This document shows positions 16,823 through 24,216 of a stretch of DNA of 36,117 nucleotides, one piece after another; position 1 is the stretch's first letter; the number at the start of each line of letters is the position of its first letter. Source of the DNA: CAJWKT01 sp964465375 (GTDB lineage: Bacteria; Pseudomonadota; Gammaproteobacteria; Steroidobacterales; Rariloculaceae); contig CAYXIJ010000022.1 of NCBI GenBank assembly GCA_964465375.1, forward strand, positions 1 through 36,117, in the 5' to 3' direction. Both the position numbers and the translations under genes were made by a program. The notes under the pieces are model-generated. The model was not told the origin of the DNA, did not search any database, and worked only from the letters and a program-made list of their open reading frames with translations.

Positions 16823-18244
16823 CTAGGTGTTTCGGATATCTTCAATTATGGCGCTGGTGGAACGTCCTTTTTTCAAGGATAACACCCTAACTTCGCCCCC
16901 GTTCTTGAGTACAGACTGGCCACCCGCAATTTCTTCAGCTTCGTAGTCCCCGCCTTTCACTAGAACGTCAGGTAAGATTCGAGAAATAAGATCTACGGGC
17001 GTCTGCTCGGAAAAAGAAACAACCCAATCTACAGCTGCCAAACCCGCCAGCACAGCTGCTCGGTCCTCTAATTTTGTAACTGGTCGTGAAGCACCCTTCA
17101 GTTTCTTAACTGACTCATCGTCGTTGACTGCTACAACTAGACGGTCGCCCAAACCCTTGGCTTCTTCTAGATAGCTCACGTGCCCCGCATGAAGAATGTC
17201 GAAACATCCATTTGTCATAACAACACGCTCTCCACGGGCCTTTGCCTCATTTACAAACTCCGAAAGCTGATCCGCATCTAGCAGCCCTCTTCCTCCCATT
17301 CCACGCCGGTGCAAAGCCAACCTCAGTTCCGATGGGCTCACCGTTGCAACACCTATCTTTTTGACCACAAGCCCTGCACCAAGATTAGAAAGCGCCGCCG
17401 CTTCTGCCAACGGCAAACCGCTGCCAATACCAGCGCTCAACAATGACACCACCGTATCGCCTGCCCCCGTAACATCAAACACTTCTCGACTCTCGGCGCC
17501 GAGGGAAAGGGGTGGTCCGTCCCCGGAAAATAAAACCATACCCTTTTCTCCGCGGGTCACTAATAAGGCCGCTCCCAAATCAAGAGAGGAACGCAAAGCC
17601 TCGCCTTTAGCGAGAAACTCTGTCTCGTTGGACCAAGACCCCACCTCAGATTCAAATTCGCCCTGGTTCGGGGTAAGCACGGTCGAGCCGCGGTAGCGCT
17701 CAAAGTGTCGCCCCTTAGGATCTACGATCGTTGGCACTCCCGACTTTCTAGAAAATGCTATCAAGGCTTGCGCATCACCCAACGTACCCTTGCCATAATC
17801 GGAAAGGACAACAACATCCACGCTCTTAAGCTCTTCAGAAAAAAGACGCACGAGGTCTTCGTCATGACCCGAAATAATTTGCTCAGAATCTAACCGGATT
17901 AGCTGTTGGCTTCGTGACAGCACACGCAGCTTGTGTATGGTGGAAGATCCAGATTCCAGTAGCTTGCAACATACACCATAACCTTCAAGTAAGGCTCGAA
18001 GCTGAGCACCCCGATGATCGTTCCCGATAACAGCAGCAATACGAGTATCCGCGCCAAGTGCGGCAAGATTCACCGCAACATTGGCGGCTCCCCCAGGACA
18101 CTGCTTCTTGGACTGAGTTCTTACCACTGGAACCGGCGCCTCAGGAGATATGCGACTCGTGTCGCCATACCAATACTCATCGAGCATTGCATCGCCGACG
18201 ACTAGAATCCGGAGTTGGGAAAAATCAGGGATCGTTAGGGTCAC
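16823..18244 (-). CDS. hldE: Bifunctional heptose-7-phosphate kinase / heptose-1-phosphate adenylyltransferase
   Basis: Makes ADP-heptose for the LPS inner core. It has 473 residues and two domains: an N-terminal PfkB-type sugar kinase (about 1-320) with GGAANVAVNLAALG and the catalytic DVTGAGDTVVSL, and a C-terminal nucleotidyltransferase (about 340-473) with MTNGCFDILHAGHVSYL and a GDRLVVAVNDD strand. Both active sites look intact. The start is GTG at 18244, with GGGA nine bases upstream. It is downstream of nrdJab on the same strand but separated from it by a strong terminator structure. It shows the organism has heptose-containing LPS. Confidence 0.96.
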   Translation of the reverse strand: MTLTIPDFSQLRILVVGDAMLDEYWYGDTSRISPEAPVPVVRTQSKKQCPGGAANVAVNLAALGADTRIAAVIGNDHRGAQLRALLEGYGVCCKLLESGSSTIHKLRVLSRSQQLIRLDSEQIISGHDEDLVRLFSEELKSVDVVVLSDYGKGTLGDAQALIAFSRKSGVPTIVDPKGRHFERYRGSTVLTPNQGEFESEVGSWSNETEFLAKGEALRSSLDLGAALLVTRGEKGMVLFSGDGPPLSLGAESREVFDVTGAGDTVVSLLSAGIGSGLPLAEAAALSNLGAGLVVKKIGVATVSPSELRLALHRRGMGGRGLLDADQLSEFVNEAKARGERVVMTNGCFDILHAGHVSYLEEAKGLGDRLVVAVNDDESVKKLKGASRPVTKLEDRAAVLAGLAAVDWVVSFSEQTPVDLISRILPDVLVKGGDYEAEEIAGGQSVLKNGGEVRVLSLKKGRSTSAIIEDIRNT

Positions 18245-18303
18245 TTAATTCGGTCCCGGAGCATCGTAAAGCCATTCTAACCCGTACCTTATCTTGTAAC
18301 GTT

Positions 18304-18361
18304 AAAAAAAGTCCGTCCCCAGAAAAAAATTCTTACATGGAGGTGCAAGATGGGGACGGAC
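18304..18361 (-). terminator. Nested double-hairpin terminator after nrdJb
   Basis: On the minus strand, GTCCGTCCCC (18361-18352) pairs perfectly with GGGGACGGAC (18320-18311), followed at once by seven T (18310-18304). Inside the loop is a second stem, TCTTGCA/TGTAAGA (18350-18344 with 18337-18331, one G-T pair), followed by its own seven T (18329-18323). Each stem with its T-run is a valid intrinsic terminator, placed 60 bases after the nrdJb stop. It would stop nrdJab transcripts before hldE. The GTCCGTCCCC arms also recall REP-type palindromes linked to RAYT transposases; that resemblance is from memory and unverified. Confidence 0.8.
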
Positions 18362-18421
18362 CAAAAGCGGATCAACAGACCCTTTCAACCGCTACAAAAA
18401 CTTCGAATTGCGGCATAACCC

Positions 18422-19129
18422 TTAACCGCACTTGGAGTAACCACAATTTAGACAGGTCATACACCCGTCCATCATCACTGCCGCAGCTGTATTACACTTA
18501 GTGCAAAGTTGAGCACCCGCGGGGAAAAAATTCTGCGAAAAAGCATCCTTTTGAGCCTTCTGAGCCTCAAATTCCGCGCGCTTCTCCGAAATCATTTGTT
18601 GCTGCTCTTCGCTCGGTCCTGTGGGCTTCAGCAGACCAATATCTGTCAAATGTCGCTCCACGATATGTCCCAACTCTGCGATGATCGAAGGCATGTATTT
18701 CCCGCCTGGCTGCCAATAGCCGCCTCGAGGATCAAATACCTCCTTCAGTTCATCTACTAGAAATGTTACGTCACCGCCCTTCCTAAAAACCGCCGACATA
18801 ACGCGCGTCAGTGCCACAATCCATTGATAATGATCCAGATTCTTCGAGTTAATGAAGATCTCGAAGGGGCGACGCTTCTCATGTTCGCTTCCCTCATTAA
18901 GCACAATATCGTTAATCGTGACATACATGGCATGATCTGCGACTGGCGTCTTAACCTTGTAGGTAGTACCAACGAGCTCCTCCGGGCGCTCTAGGTTCTC
19001 GTGCATCCTGATTACGTTAGCCTGATCCCCTTTTCGAACCTCCGGCGCTACCTCATCGCTCGCTAGATCCTCGGCCTCCTGATCTTGAGTGACGGAATAT
19101 TTGACTATCTTTTTTTCTATTCGTGTCAT
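18422..19129 (-). CDS. nrdJb: Class II ribonucleotide reductase, small C-terminal chain
   Basis: A 235-residue partner of the split adenosylcobalamin-dependent reductase, matching the Pseudomonas NrdJb layout (similar length). After a charged start, a TSCPD-type domain runs from about residue 55 to 150 (KVKTPVADHAMYVTIND, KRRPFEIFINSKN, ALTRVMSAVFRKGG). The C-terminus is cysteine-rich: LCTKCNTAA, DGCMTCLNCG and YSKCG, probably a metal site plus the redox-active tail that re-reduces the catalytic disulfide of the large chain. The ATG at 19129 lies 31 bp after the nrdJa stop, so the two genes are co-transcribed. A nested terminator follows. Confidence 0.92.
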   Translation of the reverse strand: MTRIEKKIVKYSVTQDQEAEDLASDEVAPEVRKGDQANVIRMHENLERPEELVGTTYKVKTPVADHAMYVTINDIVLNEGSEHEKRRPFEIFINSKNLDHYQWIVALTRVMSAVFRKGGDVTFLVDELKEVFDPRGGYWQPGGKYMPSIIAELGHIVERHLTDIGLLKPTGPSEEQQQMISEKRAEFEAQKAQKDAFSQNFFPAGAQLCTKCNTAAAVMMDGCMTCLNCGYSKCG

Positions 19130-19160
19130 TTGAGTGCTGTCTTCTTCTTTCCTCGCAAAG

Positions 19161-21308
19161 CTAAAACTTCCCGTAGTACCCTTCCTTCAATGCATCAAAA
19201 AGATTCGCCGCGGTGTGCTGCTCCCCGTCATATTCGATCTTCTCATCACCCCTTGCTTCTACTACCGTGCCGTCTTCAAGGGTAAAACGGTAGATGCTGC
19301 TTTTTAGGTCTTTCTCAGTAACTAATACCCCCTGAAAAGCCTCCGGATTGAACCGGAAAGTTGTACACCCCTTCAATCCTTTATCGTGGGCATAGAGATA
19401 GATATTTTTAAAGTCCTCATAGTCGTAGTTTGTTGGAACGTTCGCGGTTTTGGAGATGGACGAGTCAATCCATTTCTGTGCAGCAGCCTGAATATCTACA
19501 TGCTCGCTCGGCTTGATATCTTGAGAGCTGACGAAATAATCAGGCAGTTTTTGAGAAGCCTCTTCAGAGTCAAACATAGCCTTGGAATTAACAATGCTTC
19601 TATACGCCAAAAGCTCGAAGGAAAACACATCTACCTTCTCCTTTGTCTTACGACCCTCCCTGATAACATTCCTGAAGTAGTGATGAGCAAAAGACGGCTC
19701 TATCCCGTTACTTGCATTGTTGGCCAGAGAAAGAGAAATGGTTCCTGTAGGCGCAATCGAACTGTGATGGGTAAAACGTGCGCCCTCCGTTGCCAGCTTT
19801 TCCACTAGCTCCGGGGCAACATCAGCGAGTTGTTGCATATAACGGCTATAGCGGCTATGCAGGAGTCGGCCTGAAATTTTTTCTCCAAGCTTCCATCCAT
19901 CCCTCACCATTTCAGGGCGGCGGCTCAGCATTTCGCCTGTGATGACAAATTCCTCCGATAGGATCGGCGCCATACCTTTTTCCCGCGCAAGCTCCAAACC
20001 CATTTCCCAACCCGAAATGGCAAGCTCTCTGGCTACTCCCTCAGTAAATTCCACCGACTCTTTGGAGCCATATCGCATACCCAGTAACGCGATCGCAGAC
20101 CCTAGACCGAGGAAACCCATTCCGTGACGCCTTTTTTTTAGGATCTCAGATCGCTGTTGATCTAATGGCAAGCCGTTAATTTCAACTACATTATCCAACA
20201 TCCGAGTAAAGACCTTCACAACCTCTTTAAATTCGTCCCAATTAAAACGAGACTCATCCGAGAAGGGATCCATAACGAACTTTGTCAGATTGATGGAGCC
20301 AAGTAGGCAAGCTCCATACTCCGGTAAGGGCTGCTCACCACAAGGATTGGTTGCTCGGATATTTTCGCACCACCAATTATTGTTCATCTTGTTGACGCGA
20401 TCGATCAACACAAATCCAGGTTCGGCAAAATCGTAGGTAGAGGACATGATCAGATCCCACATCCTCCTCGCCGGAACCGCTTTGTGAACCCTGCAGGCAA
20501 CCAGTCCGTTGTCATTCTGGATGTAATTAGCCGTCACCGGCCAATCACGCCAAACGATCTGCTCAGGGTCTTTTAAGTCAATGTTGTCCTCTTCACACTC
20601 TTTGGTCGTCAGTGGGAAAGCTAGCTTCCACGGCAAATCATCCTTCACTGCTTGCATGAACTCTTCAGTGATCAGCAAAGACAAATTGAACTGACGCAAC
20701 CGGCCGTCTTCCCGTTTCGCCCGGACAAAATCCAGCGCATCGGGGTGACCAATGTCAAACGTGCCCATCTGTGCCCCACGCCGACCACCAGCAGAAGATA
20801 CGGTGAAACACATCTTGTCGTAGATATCCATGAAGGACAGTGGTCCCGATGTGTGCGCACCGGCTCCAGACACGTAGGCGCCCTTTGGGCGAAGCGTAGA
20901 AAATTCATAGCCAATACCACAGCCAGCTTTAAGCGTTAAACCTGCCTCATGAACCTTATCTAGTATGTCGTGCATCGAATCACCAATGGCACCAGAAACA
21001 GTACAATTGATAGTTGAAGTCGCCGGCTTATGCTTCTCTGCCCCAGCGTTAGACATGATTCGTCCTGCTGGTATAGCCCCATGCTGCAACGCCCAAACGA
21101 ATCGCTCATACCAATAATCACGCTTGGGGTCATCTTCCACATTGGCTAGCGCTCTGGCTACGCGCTCGTGGGTACTTTGAATGTCCTGGTCTATCGGGTC
21201 CCCTGATTTGTCCTTCAACCGATATTTCGTGTCCCAGATATTCAGTGATGCCTCTTGCAAAGGTATATCCGCGACCGCCGTTGTTTTTAGTTCCAACGCG
21301 GTTTTCAT
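19161..21308 (-). CDS. nrdJa: Adenosylcobalamin-dependent (class II) ribonucleotide reductase, large chain
   Basis: Makes deoxyribonucleotides with a B12 radical, independently of oxygen. It has 715 residues. Catalytic parts are intact: Cys102 in TINCTVSG (one of the redox pair), then NPCGEQ with Asn321, the thiyl-radical Cys323 and Glu325, and the second redox Cys334 in YGACLLGS. KAGCGIGYEFSTLRPKG is typical of class II. It lacks the C-terminal cysteine tail, which nrdJb supplies. It begins with the ATG at 21308; the ribosome site is weak (a G-run 10-14 bases upstream). A strong promoter and an NrdR box lie upstream. No class I or III reductase genes are in the window. Confidence 0.95.
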   Translation of the reverse strand: MKTALELKTTAVADIPLQEASLNIWDTKYRLKDKSGDPIDQDIQSTHERVARALANVEDDPKRDYWYERFVWALQHGAIPAGRIMSNAGAEKHKPATSTINCTVSGAIGDSMHDILDKVHEAGLTLKAGCGIGYEFSTLRPKGAYVSGAGAHTSGPLSFMDIYDKMCFTVSSAGGRRGAQMGTFDIGHPDALDFVRAKREDGRLRQFNLSLLITEEFMQAVKDDLPWKLAFPLTTKECEEDNIDLKDPEQIVWRDWPVTANYIQNDNGLVACRVHKAVPARRMWDLIMSSTYDFAEPGFVLIDRVNKMNNNWWCENIRATNPCGEQPLPEYGACLLGSINLTKFVMDPFSDESRFNWDEFKEVVKVFTRMLDNVVEINGLPLDQQRSEILKKRRHGMGFLGLGSAIALLGMRYGSKESVEFTEGVARELAISGWEMGLELAREKGMAPILSEEFVITGEMLSRRPEMVRDGWKLGEKISGRLLHSRYSRYMQQLADVAPELVEKLATEGARFTHHSSIAPTGTISLSLANNASNGIEPSFAHHYFRNVIREGRKTKEKVDVFSFELLAYRSIVNSKAMFDSEEASQKLPDYFVSSQDIKPSEHVDIQAAAQKWIDSSISKTANVPTNYDYEDFKNIYLYAHDKGLKGCTTFRFNPEAFQGVLVTEKDLKSSIYRFTLEDGTVVEARGDEKIEYDGEQHTAANLFDALKEGYYGKF

Positions 21309-21465
21309 GGTAGTGCTAACCCCAGCCTCACACTTTCTCCCGATTTACGGTCATAGGCTTCATGCTTCCCTTTTGCCGAACAAAGCCACCCCCCAGCGGG
21401 TCCATCTAATGACCCACCCGACATCTTCCCTCGAAAACCTGTAACACAAGATGTTGTGTTAACGT
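21309..21465 (-). other. nrdJa 5' leader, possibly structured
   Basis: About 157 bases between the predicted start of transcription and the nrdJa ATG, with no gene in it. The first bases carry the NrdR box. On the transcript, GGGTC-8-GACCC, GGCTT...AAGCC (enclosing a TTTG-TTCGG-CAAA hairpin) and GCCT...AGGC are possible stems. I looked for cobalamin-riboswitch signatures because the enzyme needs B12: a GGGAA stretch is present, but the conserved GCCACTG-type element and the usual layout are not. So this is a candidate leader RNA, not an assigned riboswitch. Confidence 0.3.
21444..21459. promoter_or_regulatory. NrdR box 1 (nrdJ operon)
   Basis: ACACAAGATGTTGTGT, a 16-bp palindrome with perfect ACACAA/TTGTGT arms, extending to TAACACAA/TTGTGTTA. 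This fits the NrdR repressor site (acaCwAtATaTwGtgt-like) found before reductase operons. It lies just downstream of the -10 element of the nrdJa promoter, at about +6 to +21, where bound NrdR would block early transcription. Confidence 0.85.
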
Positions 21466-21471
21466 TGTGCT

Positions 21472-21500
21472 AGATTAGGACTGTACGGTGCTCATGTCAA
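21472..21500 (-). promoter_or_regulatory. Sigma70 promoter of nrdJab
   Basis: On the minus strand, TTGACA (21500-21495), 17 bases, then TAATCT (21477-21472). The -35 is a perfect match, the spacing is ideal and the -10 matches four of six bases. It faces nrdJa, whose ATG is at 21308, and the start of transcription should fall near 21465. The NrdR box overlaps the first transcribed bases. Confidence 0.82.
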
Positions 21501-21621
21501 GGGTTTATGAACAAGATATGACAAGTACGTTTTATAATAAAAACAATGAGTTACAATATTTACCTAAATTTAGAGGAAAAAGTTTTTACTTTTCTATCAA
21601 AAAAATCCCTAACTACCGAAA

Positions 21622-21637
21622 ACACAACATATTGTGT
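21622..21637. promoter_or_regulatory. NrdR box 2 (distal)
   Basis: ACACAACATATTGTGT has the same 6-base arms as box 1 and a more A+T-rich centre, so it is nearer the consensus. It sits 178 bp from box 1, about 17 helical turns, rather than the usual paired spacing of about 31-33 bp. It is 122 bp upstream of the nrdJa -35 and about 214 bp before degP. It may loop with box 1 or serve an unseen second promoter. Confidence 0.75.
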
Positions 21638-21659
21638 CTGATACCCCCAAGCTATCCCC

Positions 21660-21676
21660 TTTCATAACACATGAAA
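21660..21676. promoter_or_regulatory. TTTCAT/ATGAAA dyad in the nrdJa-degP intergenic region
   Basis: TTTCAT-AACAC-ATGAAA, a perfect 6-bp dyad with a 5-base spacer, 22 bases from NrdR box 2 on the degP side. It could be an operator half-way between two divergent genes. No regulator can be named from this alone, and A+T-rich dyads of this length do occur by chance. Confidence 0.3.
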
Positions 21677-21736
21677 TCCACAGCTTTTACTGTACCTAGC
21701 TCCCTTGAAATAAGATTATTTACCCCAAATTCTGGA

Positions 21737-21753
21737 TCGCGAATCTTTCGCGA
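21737..21753. promoter_or_regulatory. TCGCGAA/TTCGCGA dyad upstream of degP
   Basis: A perfect 7-bp inverted repeat with a 3-base spacer (TCT), about 100 bp before the degP ATG. As RNA it would be a tight hairpin; as DNA it is a good operator-size dyad. It stands out because its flanks are A+T-rich. I found no convincing sigmaE or sigma70 promoter for degP between here and 21851, so its role is open. Confidence 0.35.
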
Positions 21754-21850
21754 CCTTGTTAGGATTTCAGGTATCTTAAGTTTATGACAGGGCCGTTGAA
21801 ATAAAATCTAGGGTCGCGGCAAACAATCAATTTTGGAGAAAACCTGGGCT

Positions 21851-23236
21851 ATGACTAATCGAAATGCACTAAAAAACGTCGTCGGGGTAATGGTATTTCT
21901 GCTGAGTGTTTGGCTAACACAAACTTCATTTGCCCAGGCCAATCTACCACTTCAAGTCGATAACACGCCTCTTCCGAGTCTCGCTCCCATCATCGAGAAA
22001 ATTGCTCCGGCTGTTGTGAATATTTCTGTCAGCGGCAGCGTAAATGTCTCCAATCCACTCACCCAAGACCCCTTCTTTCGGCGATTTTTTCCGCCCGAGG
22101 GCGAGCAGAGAAATTTTCAAAGTGCTGGCTCTGGCGTGATTGTGGATGCAGAGGCCGGCTACATTCTGACCAATCACCATGTAGTAGAAAATGCTGATGA
22201 CATCACCGTGATCACGGAGGACGAGCGAAGCCTGGAGGCCCGGGTGGTGGGATCAGATCCAGGCTCCGACATTGCGGTGCTGCAAGTTGACCAAGGAAAC
22301 CTGACAGAGATTGCCTGGGCAGACTCCGGCACACTTAGAGTTGGAGATTTTGTTCTTGCGATTGGCAACCCCTTCCGCCTCCAACATACGGTGACTTCCG
22401 GTATTGTGAGCGGCCTTGGTCGCAGTGGCATTAATCCGGAAGGCTACGAAGACTTTATTCAGACCGACGCTGCCATAAATCCGGGTAATTCTGGGGGGGC
22501 ACTTGTAAACCTCAGAGGAGAGTTGGTCGGGATAAATTCAGCCATCTTCTCCGGTAATGGAGGAAATATCGGCATAGGCTTTGCGATCCCAGCAAACATG
22601 GCTAGAACAGTTATGGACCAGATCGTCTCGTTTGGGGCTGTGCGCCGTGGCCTTCTGGGCGTCACCATCGTAAGCGTGACAGCGGAACTCGCGGAAGATT
22701 ACGACTTGGATGAAAGCACCGGCGCATTAATTACTTCGGTTGCTTCAGGTTCAGCAGCTGCAAATGCCGGACTGGAAATCGGCGATGTAATAGTCGGCAT
22801 CGATGGGGAAAATATAACCAGCGCTAGCTCGCTCAGAAACGCTGTAGGACTGCATCGCCCGAGTGATACTGTCCGGGTGGACTTTATTAGAGAAGGGGGC
22901 GAACGTTCCGTAGAGGCTGTCCTTGGCGAGCAGACGAGCACAGCAGCAGAACCCACCAGACTTGCAGAAATTGATTCAGTTTTTGACGGTGCCGAGTTCA
23001 CTATAAACGACGAAACACAGGCCAACTTTAATGGACTAGCCGGCGTTCTTGTGACCCAAATCCAATCGGACAGTCAGGCAGCACTGCGTGGCCTGCGAAC
23101 AAACGACGTCATCACACATGTGAATAGGCAGCGCGTGCGAAATCCTGTGGAGATCCAGGAAATCATAATGAACAGCCGTTCCATCATCCTGCAGGTCCAG
23201 CGGGGTGCACAGAGCGTTCTGATTTTGATGCGTTAA
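21851..23236 (+). CDS. Periplasmic serine protease, DegP/DegQ/MucD (Do) family
   Basis: Envelope quality-control protease and chaperone, 461 residues from the ATG at 21851. A signal peptide (about 1-30, VVGVMVFLLSVWLTQTSFAQA) exports it. The trypsin-like triad is complete: His110 in TNHHVVEN, Asp140 in GSDIAVL and Ser214 in NPGNSGGAL. Two PDZ domains follow (about 270-350, and from about 385 to the end), the usual Do layout. A TTG 18 bases upstream would add six residues but puts GGAG inside the coding part; with the ATG, GGAG is 12 bases away. The stop overlaps the next start (TAATG). Such genes often answer to sigmaE; I could not confirm that here. Confidence 0.94.
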   Translation: MTNRNALKNVVGVMVFLLSVWLTQTSFAQANLPLQVDNTPLPSLAPIIEKIAPAVVNISVSGSVNVSNPLTQDPFFRRFFPPEGEQRNFQSAGSGVIVDAEAGYILTNHHVVENADDITVITEDERSLEARVVGSDPGSDIAVLQVDQGNLTEIAWADSGTLRVGDFVLAIGNPFRLQHTVTSGIVSGLGRSGINPEGYEDFIQTDAAINPGNSGGALVNLRGELVGINSAIFSGNGGNIGIGFAIPANMARTVMDQIVSFGAVRRGLLGVTIVSVTAELAEDYDLDESTGALITSVASGSAAANAGLEIGDVIVGIDGENITSASSLRNAVGLHRPSDTVRVDFIREGGERSVEAVLGEQTSTAAEPTRLAEIDSVFDGAEFTINDETQANFNGLAGVLVTQIQSDSQAALRGLRTNDVITHVNRQRVRNPVEIQEIIMNSRSIILQVQRGAQSVLILMR

Positions 23237-24216
23237 TGCCTTCTTCTAAGCATCGATCAACCAGTGTCTGCGTCTTAGGTGGCTCAGGATTTGTCGGGCG
23301 CCAGCTTGCAGGCCTCCTGGTCAGCGAAGGTTACTCGGTGCGCATTCCTACTCGTAACCGGCAAAGTGCCAGAAAATTGCTTGTTCTGCCGGGCGTGGAA
23401 ATGGTTCAGGCAGATGTCCATGACGAGCGAAGTCTGAGCAGGCTCCTCAATGGATCAGATATCGCTATTAATTTGATTGGAATAGTCAACGAGAAAGGTC
23501 ATAAGGGAAAGGGCTTTAGGATTGCTCATACTGAACTCTCAGAAAAACTTATCATGGCCTGCCAAGAGAACGGTATCGAGCGCCTCATCCAGCTAAGCAC
23601 CCTGAAGGCCAATGCCGAGCATAGCTCCAGCTACTACCTGCGCACCAAAGGACAGGCAGAAAAAACTTTGAAGGACTTGGCCAGCGGAGAACTACATCTC
23701 ACTATTTTTCAGCCCTCGGTAATTTTCGGACCAGAAGATATCTTCATAAACCGCATTGCGGCATCTTTAAGGGCTTTGCCGGTCCTCCCTCTACCACGCC
23801 CCAAAACGCAATTAGCCCCCGTGTTCGTCGGTGACGTGGCTGCGGCCATCGTTCGGAGTCTGGAAAACTCACATACTCATGGAGAAACCTACCAATTGTG
23901 CGGTCCGAAAGCATATTCCCTAAGCGAAATCGTAGCCTACGTGCGCTACCTGCTCGGTCTGAAGCGAGTCATCGTCGGGCTCCCGAATTTCCTGTCCCCA
24001 CTATATGCCGGCGTCACAAGTTATCTGATCCCAGGCAAACCTTTTTCCCTCGATAATCTGCGTTCTATGGCCGTGGGTGGTGTGTGCACAAAAAGCGGGC
24101 TCGATTTATTGGGGGTTAAAGCGACCTCAATGGAGGCTGTTGTTCCACAATACCTCAGTCCAAAAAACCATCCCCAGCAACAGTTCTCTCGGCTGCGCCG
24201 GAATGCAGGTCGCTGA
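23236..24216 (+). CDS. NAD(P)-binding epimerase-like protein, complex I NDUFA9 type
   Basis: A 326-residue atypical short-chain dehydrogenase with the nucleotide-binding VLGGSGFVGRQLAGLL near the N-terminus. DIAINLIGIVNEKG, STLKANAEHSSSYYLRTKGQAE (with the YxxxK-like YLRTK) and FQPSVIFGPED are typical of the family related to mitochondrial complex I subunit NDUFA9. In bacteria the role is unclear; quinone or lipid metabolism is often suggested. It is coupled to degP by a one-base overlap. The last 62 bp overlap the convergent aminopeptidase gene. Confidence 0.9.
   Translation: MPSSKHRSTSVCVLGGSGFVGRQLAGLLVSEGYSVRIPTRNRQSARKLLVLPGVEMVQADVHDERSLSRLLNGSDIAINLIGIVNEKGHKGKGFRIAHTELSEKLIMACQENGIERLIQLSTLKANAEHSSSYYLRTKGQAEKTLKDLASGELHLTIFQPSVIFGPEDIFINRIAASLRALPVLPLPRPKTQLAPVFVGDVAAAIVRSLENSHTHGETYQLCGPKAYSLSEIVAYVRYLLGLKRVIVGLPNFLSPLYAGVTSYLIPGKPFSLDNLRSMAVGGVCTKSGLDLLGVKATSMEAVVPQYLSPKNHPQQQFSRLRRNAGR

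Noticed and set aside
21309..21465. Cobalamin riboswitch before nrdJa
   Set aside because: Only a GGGAA stretch is present; the conserved GCCACTG-type core and the overall layout are not.
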